Below, piece by piece: positions 8,811 to 17,728 of a stretch of DNA of 64,000 bases. A program made the position numbers and the translations under genes. The notes beneath the pieces were generated by a model. That model did no database searches. It saw only the letters and a list, made by a program, of their open reading frames with translations, and had not been told where the DNA came from. Location of the stretch: contig JBMNIG010000010.1 of assembly GCA_050950785.1 (NCBI GenBank), positions 1 to 64,000 of the forward strand, read 5' to 3'. Position 1 is the first letter of the stretch; each line of letters starts with the position of its first letter. This DNA comes from JAAYOS01 sp050950785. GTDB lineage: Bacteria; Bacillota; Clostridia; Oscillospirales; JAAYOS01.

Positions 8811-8908
8811 CCGGAAGGAAGAAAGACCATCAAAATTGTTAAGAGAATAACAAACATACACGCAGAAACAAGCGAAATTCCTTCCGGCTTGATCAACTAG
8901 GTTGGTCA
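8811..8908 (+). promoter_or_regulatory. Structured adhE leader (long-range stem plus second hairpin)
   Basis: CCGGAAGGAA at 8811-8820 is perfectly complementary to TTCCTTCCGG at 8878-8887. It would enclose 57 nt starting at the 5' end of the transcript. GATCAAC then pairs with GTTGGTC around a 3-nt loop directly after it. The arrangement would protect the 5' end or act as a regulatory leader. No known riboswitch class was recognised. Confidence 0.5.
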
Positions 8909-9037
8909 GCGAAACCAAAACTTTTATAAAGCAAAACTCCAGTGTTTGACGAAACCAAATTGTGTTAAATGATTACCATTGCCACAGGAAACAACATAAC
9001 ACAAATGACGAAATGCGAAAGTGGTGAACAAACAGAC

Positions 9038-11632
9038 ATGAAAAATAAGAAAAACACAACAAACAAAGTATTAACAGTTGATGAGCTCGTTGCTAATGCA
9101 AAAGTAGCGCTTCAAGAGTTTCTCAAAATGGATCAGGAGCAAATCGACAAAATCGTACACGCAATGACTTTGGCAGGTCTGGACAATTACATGACTTTGT
9201 CAAAGCTTGCAGTGGAAGAAACCGGTAGGGGTGTTGTGGAGGACAAGGCAATCAAGAATATGTTTGCCACTGAATATATCTATCACAGCATTAAAGATCA
9301 AAAGAGTGTTGGAATTGTCGAAGAAAACGACCTGGAAGGCTACGTGGAAGTGGCTGAGCCGGTCGGTGTCGTAGCCGGTGTTACTCCAGTCACAAACCCA
9401 ACCTCAACAACCATGTTTAAGTCCCTTATATGTATCAAGACAAGAAACCCGATTATTTTTGCTTTCCATCCATCCGCACAGAAGTGCTCTTCAGAGGCTG
9501 CAAGGATCCTTCGCGACGCGGCCATCAAGGCAGGAGCTCCTAAAAACTGTATTCAATGGATCGAGGAGCCTGCACTTGAAAAGACAACTCAGTTGATGCA
9601 GCACAATGGGGTATCATTGATCCTCGCAACTGGCGGAAGCGGAATGGTCAAGTCCGCATATAGCGCCGGAAAGCCCGCCCTTGGTGTAGGATCCGGTAAC
9701 GTCCCGTGCTATATCAATAAGAACGTAGACATAGAGCGTGCTTGCACAGATCTGATAATTTCAAAGACATTTGACAATGGAATGATTTGTGCATCTGAGC
9801 AGGCTGTAATAGTGGATCGCGATATATCCGATGAGTTTGAAAAATATATGAAGAAGTATGGCTGCTATTTCCTCAATGAAAAAGAGACGGAACTCATCAC
9901 TAATTATGTGATCAACCGTGAAAAGATGGCTGTAAATCCCGCAATCGTAGGAAAGAGCGCTGAATTTATTGCGGAAGGTGCAGGAGTCAAGGTGCCTAAG
10001 GGAACAAAAATCCTGTTGGCTAAGCTCCCCCGTCCTTCGCTTGAATACCCACTTTCCCTAGAGAAGCTCTCCCCCGTTCTCGCATACTTCATATGTGACG
10101 ATTACAAGCAGGGCTTTGAATATGCAGCCGATATGCTCGAACTTGGTGGCCTTGGGCACTCCGCGGTGATCCACTGCAACAATGAGGAAATTTGTCGCGA
10201 ATACGGTAATGTTATGAAAGTTGGCCGAATCATTGTAAATCAACCTTCTTCACAGGGTGCAATCGGTGATATTTACAATACCAACACACCGTCGCTGACG
10301 CTTGGCTGCGGCACCTATGGTCGCAATTCGACAACCTCCAACGTGTCCACGGTAAACCTTGTAAATAGAAAGAGGATTGCCAAGAGGAGAGTAAATATGC
10401 AGTGGTTCAAAATCCCCCCAAAGATTTATTTTGAGAAGGGCTCCATCCAATATCTTGAGCAGATGCCGAACATTACTCGTGCATTCATCGTAACAGACCC
10501 AACGATGGTAAAACTTGGATATGTTGACAAGGCTCTCTATTATCTGCGCAAAAGACAGGTCTACTGCCACAGCGAAATCTATTCCGAAGTTGAGCCCGAT
10601 CCTTCCGTTGAGACGATCATGCGCGGAGTTCAGATGATGAATCAGTTCCAACCCGACGTCATTATTGCCCTTGGCGGCGGCAGTGCCATAGACGCGGCGA
10701 AGGGTATGTGGCTGTTCTATGAGAACCCCGATACGTCCTTTGATGGACTGCGCCTGAGGTTCATGGATATCCGTAAGCGTGCGTTCCAATTCCCCAATTT
10801 AGGTAAGAAAGCACAGTTTGTGGCTATACCCACTACTTCCGGAACCGGTAGCGAAGTTACTTCTTTCTCAGTTATTACCGACAAGAAAAACGGCAACATC
10901 AAGTATCCATTGGCAGACTATGAGCTTACCCCGGACGTGGCAATCATCGACCCGCAGTTTGTCAAAACAATGCCGAAATCCATCACTGCCGATACCGGTA
11001 TAGATGTACTGACCCATGCGATCGAGGCATATGTATCTGTGCTTGCTTCCGACTACACCAATGCACTTGCCATGAAAGCCATTGAGCTTATCTTTAAGTA
11101 TCTTCCCAGAAGCTACGACGATCCTGAAGATGAAGTCGCAAGGGAAAAAGTCCACAACGCCTCAACCATTGCAGGAATGGCATTTACAAACGCGTTCTTG
11201 GGCATAAACCATTCAATGGCACACAAGCTTGGCGGTGAGTTCGGAATCCCACACGGAAGGGCAAATGGAGTCCTGCTGCCTCATGTTATCAAGTACAACT
11301 CGCAGATTCCCACAAAATTTACAATTTTCCCGAAATACGGCACATTTGTTGCGGACTACCGCTATGCTCAGATTTCACGTCAGCTAAACCTTGGAGGAAC
11401 TAATCAAGAGGAGCAAGTTGACGCCTTGATAAATGCGGTAAGGGATTTGATGAAACGGCTCAACCTTCCGATGTCGGTTCAGGATTGTGGAATCGATGAG
11501 CAGAGCTATATGGCGAAAGTTCCTGAGCTGGCTCAGCGAGCATTTGAAGATCAGTGCACGCAAGCCAATCCTAGATACCCACTGATAAGTGAGCTTGAGG
11601 AAATCTACAAGAAAGCTTACTATGGTGAGTGA
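9038..11632 (+). CDS. adhE: Bifunctional acetaldehyde-CoA / alcohol dehydrogenase AdhE
   Basis: Converts acetyl-CoA to acetaldehyde and then ethanol, reoxidising two NADH. The N-terminal CoA-acylating aldehyde dehydrogenase half shows 'GVVAGVTPVTNPTSTTMFK' and the catalytic cysteine in 'FDNGMICASEQAV'. A linker near residue 450 leads to the iron-dependent alcohol dehydrogenase half with 'IIALGGGSAIDAAKG', 'TTSGTGSEVT' and the iron ligands around 'GIDVLTHAIEAYVS', 'GINHSMAHKLGG' and 'PHGRANG'. Length of 864 residues from ATG 9038 fits the family; in-frame ATGs at 8969 and 9005 would add 23 or 11 residues but have no better ribosome site. Monocistronic, under a Rex-like operator and ended by the hairpin at 11746-11788. 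Confidence 0.95.
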   Translation: MKNKKNTTNKVLTVDELVANAKVALQEFLKMDQEQIDKIVHAMTLAGLDNYMTLSKLAVEETGRGVVEDKAIKNMFATEYIYHSIKDQKSVGIVEENDLEGYVEVAEPVGVVAGVTPVTNPTSTTMFKSLICIKTRNPIIFAFHPSAQKCSSEAARILRDAAIKAGAPKNCIQWIEEPALEKTTQLMQHNGVSLILATGGSGMVKSAYSAGKPALGVGSGNVPCYINKNVDIERACTDLIISKTFDNGMICASEQAVIVDRDISDEFEKYMKKYGCYFLNEKETELITNYVINREKMAVNPAIVGKSAEFIAEGAGVKVPKGTKILLAKLPRPSLEYPLSLEKLSPVLAYFICDDYKQGFEYAADMLELGGLGHSAVIHCNNEEICREYGNVMKVGRIIVNQPSSQGAIGDIYNTNTPSLTLGCGTYGRNSTTSNVSTVNLVNRKRIAKRRVNMQWFKIPPKIYFEKGSIQYLEQMPNITRAFIVTDPTMVKLGYVDKALYYLRKRQVYCHSEIYSEVEPDPSVETIMRGVQMMNQFQPDVIIALGGGSAIDAAKGMWLFYENPDTSFDGLRLRFMDIRKRAFQFPNLGKKAQFVAIPTTSGTGSEVTSFSVITDKKNGNIKYPLADYELTPDVAIIDPQFVKTMPKSITADTGIDVLTHAIEAYVSVLASDYTNALAMKAIELIFKYLPRSYDDPEDEVAREKVHNASTIAGMAFTNAFLGINHSMAHKLGGEFGIPHGRANGVLLPHVIKYNSQIPTKFTIFPKYGTFVADYRYAQISRQLNLGGTNQEEQVDALINAVRDLMKRLNLPMSVQDCGIDEQSYMAKVPELAQRAFEDQCTQANPRYPLISELEEIYKKAYYGE

Positions 11633-11745
11633 TTCACAGAGATTCGAGTAAAGGCCGTTTGCAGCTTAATACAAGCTGAGAACAACACGACATTGCATAT
11701 ACGCTATATATTAATGATAGCTAAGCTGCAGTTAGCTTTGATATA

Positions 11746-11788
11746 GATCGAGCGAAGAATAGGGCGAAAACCTATCCTTCGCTCGATC
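11746..11788 (+). terminator. adhE terminator stem
   Basis: GATCGAGCGAAG-A-ATAGG pairs with CCTAT-C-CTTCGCTCGATC around a 7-nt loop, an 18-position stem with one mismatch. The expected T-tract is absent because the ISL3-family element begins immediately downstream. Confidence 0.65.
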
Positions 11789-11795
11789 GCAGATT

Positions 11796-13378
11796 GTCAA
11801 TTGTTGGGGTAGAGCATAAGTAAAAATATGATCCGGTAGGTAACAATGATTGCTTACCGGATCTTGCTTTGTAAAACAACCATGTAATCAACCTATGAAA
11901 CCATCAAGATACGCAATTGAGCAAGATTGCACGTGACAATCATCCCCGTTCCGCCTACCCATTCTGCCATCTACCTTGTTTTTCACGATAGTGGTACAGA
12001 ATATTACTCTTGGGTGGGAGGGAGGGGAATAATTATGTCATTGAAAGCATACTTTAGGCAACCTGAGAATTCATTATGTGAAGTATACGATTTCTAAAGC
12101 GAGAAAAATTTCTAACACCAAATGATATTCTCTTCAATACTTTGATTTTGTTGTTACATCCTTCTGTGAAACCGTTAGTATATCTGCAATCGAAAGCATT
12201 CAAGATATATTGATCCCAGTTATGTATAGCGGTAAGACTTGTCTTAAATTCAGGTAGGTTCGAGAATTCGGCAAGAAGCAACCACTTAGCCAATCTTTCT
12301 TTTGCTTGCACACGATTCTCTGACCTCATAAATTCGAGAAACTTGTTCTTTAGAAAATAGGCTTCACGTAACCTTGGGGATATTTTAAGCATTTCAGTTA
12401 TTTGAGCAACTTCTTCCGGCTTAAGGTACATTGGATTTTTTAATAGCAGCCGCCTGCTTCGTTTGAAGTACTTTCGTCGATAGTCAGAAAAATTCTGCTG
12501 TTCAGCCTTACGAACTTTTTCAAAATCCCAAATTACTTGCCTTACCACATGATATTTATCAATGACTATTGTTGCCTGTGGAAAGCAAGTCTTGGCTATT
12601 TCCAAATAGGATCGATTCATATCCATTACAACATACTTCACACTATTTCTTGTACTAAATGAGCTGAAATATCTTAAAAGGGCTTCCTGTTTCCTATTTG
12701 GGAGAATATCTAACACTTTGCGTTTCTTTGTATCAGTAATAATGCATTGATACTTTTGACCACCGGCATTACCCTTAAATTCATCAATGGATAGGACTTC
12801 GGGAAGTGATTTGCATTTGTATTCCACTAACGAAAAATATCTTGCTGCAGTTGTAGAAGATATATTATGTTCCTTTGCTATGTCCTTTATGGACTTCAAA
12901 TCAGAAAAGGAGCCAATTACGTGTGCTACTAAACGGGTCGTGACTCTATGATATCTGGGCAAGAATGGGATCGTTTCAAAAAACCTCTTATTACAATGCC
13001 CACAAACATAGCGTCTTTTACGGATGTGAAGAACTGTGCTTTTCCCAAATGCAGCTAGATCCTTTACCTTCTGCCACCTATAATCATGGACACGTATTGT
13101 TTCAAGACCACATACTGGGCAAGTGTGCGCTCGTCTTTGCATCATAAAATAGATGTCGTGTTGCTTTTCATTTTCCTCAACTTTTAAGATAATTGCATCT
13201 TCCAAACCGAGAATTTTTGTTATATAATCAGTGTAGGGCATAGTGTGAACCTCCTTAAATGTGGGTTTGATCGCTTTACATTTTACAGGATTTTCACGTT
13301 ATGCTCTATATTTTTATCCAAATTTAGTGAAAAATGTTGGAGTTCTATTTCATGAACCCCAACATTTATTATAGAACC
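11796..13378 (-). mobile_element. ISL3-family insertion sequence, copy 1
   Basis: Nearly identical to the element at 57556-59146. The right end finishes TTATTATAGAACC at 13378. Homology to copy 2 on the left starts at GTCAATTGTTGGGG (11796), so the outermost 8 bases are replaced, and no target duplication can be found (TATATTTA at 13379 is not repeated on the left). This copy has therefore probably suffered a change at its left tip or arrived by recombination. It abuts the adhE terminator stem. Confidence 0.82.
12054..13241 (-). CDS. ISL3-family transposase (copy 1)
   Basis: 395-residue DDE transposase. The N-terminal zinc-finger region has 'CPVCGLETIRVHDYRW' near 38 and 'CGHCNKRFFE' near 80. 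A helix-turn-helix, 'SIKDIAKEHNISSTTAARYF', is near 115-135, and the DDE core contains 'LSIDEFKGNAG', 'VVMDMNRSYLEIAK' and 'TNGFTEGCNNKIKVLKR'. ATG at 13241 follows AAGGAGGTTCACACT. It is intact and of normal length. It differs from copy 2 at only a couple of residues (Ser/Thr near 67 and Gly/Lys near 80), pointing to recent movement. The 285 bp from the IS end (13378) to the next gene are AT-rich with no gene recognised. Confidence 0.92.
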   Translation of the reverse strand: MPYTDYITKILGLEDAIILKVEENEKQHDIYFMMQRRAHTCPVCGLETIRVHDYRWQKVKDLAAFGKSTVLHIRKRRYVCGHCNKRFFETIPFLPRYHRVTTRLVAHVIGSFSDLKSIKDIAKEHNISSTTAARYFSLVEYKCKSLPEVLSIDEFKGNAGGQKYQCIITDTKKRKVLDILPNRKQEALLRYFSSFSTRNSVKYVVMDMNRSYLEIAKTCFPQATIVIDKYHVVRQVIWDFEKVRKAEQQNFSDYRRKYFKRSRRLLLKNPMYLKPEEVAQITEMLKISPRLREAYFLKNKFLEFMRSENRVQAKERLAKWLLLAEFSNLPEFKTSLTAIHNWDQYILNAFDCRYTNGFTEGCNNKIKVLKRISFGVRNFSRFRNRILHIMNSQVA

Positions 13379-13663
13379 TATATTTACAGATTTATAAACT
13401 TTATGCGCAATGCAAGGCATAGACAATCGTTTATATATTGGTAAATCAGCTCGTGGGTTTCCAGTCATTGGCCAAATTTATGCAAATAAGATCTATATGA
13501 GCATCCTGTCTGATCATTTGCTAAATCAACCTATAAAAAACCGCAATAAATATATGATGAAACGCATCAAAAAGCCGCAATATAACCAAATATTGCAATA
13601 TTTGCAGTCTGTGGTAGACGTGTTGTATTCTTCAAGCTATAATGTGAAGCGGGGGCTGATAAT

Positions 13664-14671
13664 ATGGCAAGAAGATCAAACCAAAAGTTAAAGCTGCTGT
13701 ACCTTATGAAAATCCTTCATGAACAGACAGACGAAAACCATGCTTTGACCGTTGCCGATATTGCCAAGGAGCTTGCCGCATATGACATAATTGTCGAACG
13801 AAAGACGATTTATGATGATTTGGAGGAGCTACAGCTTTTTGGGCTGGATATTGAAAAGACGAGGATCGGACATGCGAATGGGTATTATATCGCAAGCCGC
13901 ACCTTCGAGTTGCCCGAACTGAAACTGCTTGTTGATGCAGTCCAGTCATCAAAGTTTATAACCCATAAGAAATCGACTGAATTGATCAAAAAGGTCGAGA
14001 GTCTTGCGAGTATTCATGAGGGCCAGTTGCTACAGCGTCAGGTTTATGTTACCAACCGCATAAAAACAATGAATGAGAGCATCTATTACAATATCGACGC
14101 GATGCATGAGGCGATCTCAGTGGGAAAAAAAGTGACTTTTCTGTACTCTGAATGGGTAGTTGCGTTTCAGGAAGGTGAGCGATTCCGTAAGCAATTTAGA
14201 AAGAATGGTCGCAAATACATAATCAGCCCATGGGCCCTTATATGGGACGACGAATACTATTACATGGTAGGATTTGACTCGGATGCTGGTATAATAAAGC
14301 ACTATCGGGTTGACAGAATGTCGCAGATAGAGGTAGTTGATAGTCCTCGGGAAGGACAGGAACATTTTGAAAAATTCGATTTAGCTGTCTATACCCGCGG
14401 GGTTTTTGGAATGTTTGGCGGAGAAGAGGAGGCTGTTCGTATTAGATTTTCCAATCATCTCATCGGGGTTGTGATAGATCGATTCGGAGAAGATGTATTC
14501 ATTACCCGGGCAGATGATGACAACTTTACCGTCAGCGTGGACGTTTCTGTTAGTCCCCATTTCTTGAGCTGGGTGTTTGGATTTGGAGATGGTGCTAGAA
14601 TATTATCACCTAAATCTGTCGTTGATCAGTTCTGCGAATACGCATCTAAAGTTCTCGAACAATACCAGTAA
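13664..14671 (+). CDS. WYL-domain transcriptional regulator
   Basis: 335-residue DNA-binding regulator. The N-terminal winged helix (HTH_11 type) lies at residues 8-65, with 'TVADIAKELAAYDIIVERKT' then 'IYDDLEELQLFGLDI'. The WYL domain at about 145-235 is marked by 'ISPWALIWDDEYYYMVGFD' and 'KHYRVDRMSQIEVV', and a WCX-type C-terminal region follows. WYL domains sense small ligands, often nucleic-acid-derived or nucleotide ligands. It is monocistronic, and no target is evident from position; the neighbour downstream is a small ORF with its own promoter. A paralogue sits at 52374-53342. Confidence 0.88.
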   Translation: MARRSNQKLKLLYLMKILHEQTDENHALTVADIAKELAAYDIIVERKTIYDDLEELQLFGLDIEKTRIGHANGYYIASRTFELPELKLLVDAVQSSKFITHKKSTELIKKVESLASIHEGQLLQRQVYVTNRIKTMNESIYYNIDAMHEAISVGKKVTFLYSEWVVAFQEGERFRKQFRKNGRKYIISPWALIWDDEYYYMVGFDSDAGIIKHYRVDRMSQIEVVDSPREGQEHFEKFDLAVYTRGVFGMFGGEEEAVRIRFSNHLIGVVIDRFGEDVFITRADDDNFTVSVDVSVSPHFLSWVFGFGDGARILSPKSVVDQFCEYASKVLEQYQ

Positions 14672-14797
14672 ATATTACCATAAATTATTATTATAATCGG
14701 TATTTACCACATAACAAATTTAGCATATTAACTTACATAATATGACAAAAAACAGTAATATTTATGCAATTTTAGCAATTAAATTTATATTTTATGC

Positions 14798-14826
14798 TTG
14801 AAAATTTAATACTGTTGTTGTATAAT
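14798..14826 (+). promoter_or_regulatory. Sigma-A promoter of the small ORF
   Basis: TTGAAA at 14798-14803, a 17-bp spacer and TATAAT at 14821-14826. A start near 14833 rules out the in-frame ATG upstream at 14825 and supports ATG 14855. Confidence 0.75.
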
Positions 14827-14854
14827 GTGTATAACTTTTCAAGGAGTAACTCGC

Positions 14855-15070
14855 ATGAACAATATCGAAGCATTTTTTGAGGAATATATAGATTCAGAAG
14901 AGGCCGAAGCAATATTTGACAGCTTGTTTTCAGCAATCAGAAAAGCCTACATAGCCGGATATAAGGCAGGGAAAATCAGCAGGGGTAATAAAGAAGGACA
15001 GATCATTAAACTAGAACTGATTGACAACACTAAACTTCTCTCAAAAGCAGAAAGTTCTAAATCGAGATAA
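14855..15070 (+). CDS. Small acidic-start hypothetical protein, 71 aa
   Basis: Begins 'MNNIEAFFEEYIDSEEAEAI' with AAGGAG eight bases before the ATG and a good promoter and terminator around it, so it is very likely expressed. It is predicted soluble and helical; the first half is acidic and the middle, 'IRKAYIAGYKAGKISRGNK', is basic. No family recognised. It forms its own single-gene transcription unit. Confidence 0.65.
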   Translation: MNNIEAFFEEYIDSEEAEAIFDSLFSAIRKAYIAGYKAGKISRGNKEGQIIKLELIDNTKLLSKAESSKSR

Positions 15071-15142
15071 CGATTTTATGAAGTTTATGACCCGCAGCAA
15101 GAAATCTGAGTTCGAACAGCTAGTATTGTTAGGTTATTTATT

Positions 15143-15174
15143 AGCACATCTATAATTGTATGTGCTTTTTTTTT
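15143..15174 (+). terminator. Rho-independent terminator
   Basis: AGCACAT at 15143-15149 pairs with ATGTGCT at 15160-15166, followed by eight further Ts. It ends the small ORF transcript. Confidence 0.8.
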
Positions 15175-15265
15175 GCTGTCATAATCTGGCATCCAACACG
15201 GCGTGCATGGTAGAAATTACTATCAAAATTATGAATATTAAAGTAAAAACGATCAATAATAGATA

Positions 15266-15446
15266 ACGGGTACAAGAGAATATCTCAAGTGCCCGTATAA
15301 TTAAATATGGTATTGGGTGTGCCGGAAATTGGAAGACTGTAACCGGCCGAACAGTAGCCGTGTTGTGCGGCTTGTTTGAACCCATGTGACGAGCGAAAGC
15401 TCAACCGAAGGAGGGACTTTGAGAAAAGTCCTTCCTTCATTTTCAT
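15266..15446 (+). ncRNA. Candidate structured RNA with five helices and its own terminator
   Basis: Helix 1: ACGGGTAC (15266-15273) with GTGCCCGT (15289-15296), extended across a symmetric AA/AA internal loop by GAGA/TCTC. Closing helix: TGGGT (15314-15318) with ACCCA (15380-15384), enclosing GCCGG/CCGGC (15321-15325/15343-15347) and AACA-gt-AGCCG/CGGCT-TGTT (15350-15360/15368-15376). Next comes a GAGC-GAAA-GCTC GNRA hairpin (15391-15402) and then a 14-bp GAGA-loop stem (15407-15438) followed by ATTTTC, a likely terminator. It lies downstream of one terminator and ends 135 bp before the lipoprotein gene. It could be a free RNA or an upstream attenuator; no known class was recognised. Confidence 0.5.
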
Positions 15447-15580
15447 TCAGCCGATTCAACAAAAAAGTGCAAACTAGGTATATATCTGTGACATGAAACG
15501 CCCCTGGCAGATATTATGATAATGCAGGTTATTATAGTGACCGTATATTGTTATGACCGGTCAATCATTGGGGGCTTTCA

Positions 15581-16867
15581 ATGAATAAGTTGGTGCGAAA
15601 TATAAGAATTGTGAGAAAGGCAATTTGCTTTATTTTAATACTGCTAACAATAACTATCGTATTGTCCGGCTGCGATTTTGACTGGAGCACAACAGTTCAA
15701 AAGCCGGATGACAGCGTAAGGATAGTATATAATGTGTATTCCGAAACATTTACAGATGAAAAAGGGTTTCCGATACTCGAAGCGAAAATCATATATCCTC
15801 AAATCGTAAACGTTGATAATAAATATGTAATCGATGGCATAAATCAATATTTCTACGAGCAAATGAAGCAGTATCTCGATACTATAGCCACCGACGGTGT
15901 ACATTATGCTCAAGGCGATAAGGAGGCTTCTGTTCCGGGTGAGTATGAATTTATTGTCCATTCGTACACACAAACACCAAAGATCACGTACAACGGAAAT
16001 GGTTACCTTTCGTTGGTATATCTTCGGATCGAGATGACAGGTGGCACACGTCCAAATATCTATATGTTAGCAGATAGTATTAAAGTAACGACCGGTGATC
16101 GCCTCAGCCTGACAGACCTTCTTGGATCAAGAGCCGTGAAAACAGTGTCAGATATTGCTGCAAGAGAAATAAGACTTGCACGTCAAGATGCGAACGTTCA
16201 ATATTTTGACACATATAAGCGAGATGTTGAACGACGTTATGATCCAGAAGACTTTTATCTTTCCGGCAAATCGCTTACCGTATTCTATCAGACCGAAACC
16301 ATTGCGCCTTATCCAGCCGGTTTTCCCAGCTTTAATATTCCCTATAATGATTTCAGAATGCGGATGAAGGTACCTGAAATACCTGAAACAGATGAGCAAG
16401 CGGAACTTTATGTAATTGCTGAGGAGCTGCTAGAACGAAATAATTTTGTCTTCAATGAAGTTTACGGCTTGTCTATGCTTGATATGGATATTCCGTCAGG
16501 AAAGACAAATGAGACGCTATTCCCTGTTATTGATCCTAGGTTTACCAGATATGATGAGCTCGTCAGTTATTTACGCGAGACATACTCTATGGAGACCGTG
16601 TCAACGCTATTGGATAATGGTATGTACAAAGATGTGTTTGGAAGCCTTTATGGCAATCCACGCAGTATAGAAGGCAATAAGAACAAGTTTCAATATACTG
16701 TAAACTGGTCGAATTTTAGCTTTGAGATATTACTGGAGTCAGATACAAAGGCGAAGCTTACTATATATACAAATGAGGAAGCTGCAGCCGGATTGAAAGA
16801 GATAAAAATATCCGCTGAGTTGGTAAAGGAAAACGGCAAGTGGGTACTATCAAAGATGGTATATTGA
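15581..16867 (+). CDS. Lipoprotein with DUF4163/DUF3298 (RsiV/PdaC-like) domains
   Basis: 428 residues. It has a basic N-terminus, a hydrophobic segment at about 13-29 and the lipobox LSGC with the lipidated Cys at 31, so it should be anchored on the outer face of the membrane. 'GFPILEAKIIYPQIVNVDNK' starts a DUF4163-type domain, and the DUF3298-type part follows ('LSLTDLLGSRAVKTVSDIA', 'FYLSGKSLTVFYQ', 'APYPAGFPSFNIPYNDF'). The same pair occurs in the lysozyme-sensing anti-sigma factor RsiV and the deacetylase PdaC, where it probably binds cell-wall glycan. No sigma factor gene is adjacent, so an anti-sigma role is not supported. The C-terminal 150 residues are unrecognised. Confidence 0.72.
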   Translation: MNKLVRNIRIVRKAICFILILLTITIVLSGCDFDWSTTVQKPDDSVRIVYNVYSETFTDEKGFPILEAKIIYPQIVNVDNKYVIDGINQYFYEQMKQYLDTIATDGVHYAQGDKEASVPGEYEFIVHSYTQTPKITYNGNGYLSLVYLRIEMTGGTRPNIYMLADSIKVTTGDRLSLTDLLGSRAVKTVSDIAAREIRLARQDANVQYFDTYKRDVERRYDPEDFYLSGKSLTVFYQTETIAPYPAGFPSFNIPYNDFRMRMKVPEIPETDEQAELYVIAEELLERNNFVFNEVYGLSMLDMDIPSGKTNETLFPVIDPRFTRYDELVSYLRETYSMETVSTLLDNGMYKDVFGSLYGNPRSIEGNKNKFQYTVNWSNFSFEILLESDTKAKLTIYTNEEAAAGLKEIKISAELVKENGKWVLSKMVY

Positions 16868-16900
16868 GAGTTATACGACGTTATGGTAAAATCAGACAGG

Positions 16901-16970
16901 GGGGCGGTTCTTTTGTCTTGAAACGACTCTAGGACGCGAGTAAGACGCAGGGACGGTTCTCTTGTCTGAT
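16901..16970. repeat. Dispersed GGGACGGTTCT-type intergenic repeat, two units
   Basis: GGGGCGGTTCTTTTGTCTTG at 16901-16920 and GGGACGGTTCTCTTGTCTG at 16950 onward are two units of a family that recurs at 19946-20053. The 320 bp between the lipoprotein and the phosphodiesterase gene (16868-17196) hold no other recognisable feature. Confidence 0.55.
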
Positions 16971-17196
16971 GTTTTGGGCTCGTACAATGGGTGCACAAAT
17001 AGGTGAAAGCCCTCTTGTTGATATGAGACGTCCTTCGTTTGTTGAATCGTCCGACATCCTACGAGGGGATCTGATTCGGGAACTGTTTTTCGGCTGAACG
17101 GAGACCAAGCTAAGGGGCAAGGCAAAGTGAGATGCTTCTATTGGCGGTGAGTGAAACCATGGATCTGTCAGGACTATGTAGAAGGCGGTGCTGAAT

Positions 17197-17721
17197 ATGC
17201 GATTATTTCTTGCAATAAATCCTAATGATGGATTGAGAAGCGAGATTGTTAATATAATTGAGAGAATGAAGTCAGAAACAGAACGCGGAAACTTTACCAG
17301 ACCTGAAAACCTTCATATCACGCTTATTTTTTTAGGCGAAACATCACCTGGACGAGTTGGAGAAGTAGTCGATGCGATGCGACAGATTAAAGAAAAGGCT
17401 TTTTCGATCAGACTATCGAACATTGGCAATTTCTCTGATACTTGGTGGATAGGTGTAGATAAAAGCGAACCTTTGTGGAGGCTACAGAGAAATCTATCAG
17501 AAGTACTTTCCTCTAAAGGATTCAATACAGGGAAGCGACCATATAGGCCGCATCTGACTATATGTAGAAAGCCCGTCTTCTCCGAGGATTTTGACAGGAA
17601 TGCATTTAGGGCGACGATAAAACCCATGGTTTGGGACGTCGACCGGTTTGATCTTATGCTGTCAGAACGGATAAACGGGCGAATGAAATATTCGGTTTTG
17701 CACTCACAACCGCTGGAGTAG
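17197..17721 (+). CDS. thpR: RNA 2',3'-cyclic phosphodiesterase (ThpR / 2'-5' RNA ligase family)
   Basis: Small cytosolic 2H phosphoesterase that opens 2',3'-cyclic phosphates on RNA ends. The two catalytic HxT motifs are 'LHITLIFLG' near residue 44 and 'RPHLTICRK' near 125, at the usual spacing. 174 residues from ATG 17197 (preceded by AAGGCGG) fits the family; a GTG at 17188 is an alternative start. No operon partner. A ligase activity in vitro is known for relatives, but the cyclic phosphodiesterase activity is better supported. Confidence 0.85.
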   Translation: MRLFLAINPNDGLRSEIVNIIERMKSETERGNFTRPENLHITLIFLGETSPGRVGEVVDAMRQIKEKAFSIRLSNIGNFSDTWWIGVDKSEPLWRLQRNLSEVLSSKGFNTGKRPYRPHLTICRKPVFSEDFDRNAFRATIKPMVWDVDRFDLMLSERINGRMKYSVLHSQPLE

Positions 17722-17728
17722 TGAAGGT

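Noticed and set aside
13410..13691. 93-codon ORF between ISL3 copy 1 and the WYL gene
   Set aside because: No ribosome site or family, it overlaps the WYL start, and its sequence is low-complexity AT-rich.
15179..15385. 68-codon minus-strand ORF with a hydrophobic core
   Set aside because: It lies across the helices of the RNA candidate, has no ribosome site, and its composition follows from the structured AT-rich DNA.
15581..16867. Anti-sigma factor RsiV
   Set aside because: The protein is a lipoprotein with extracellular domains only; there is no cytoplasmic anti-sigma segment and no adjacent sigma factor gene.
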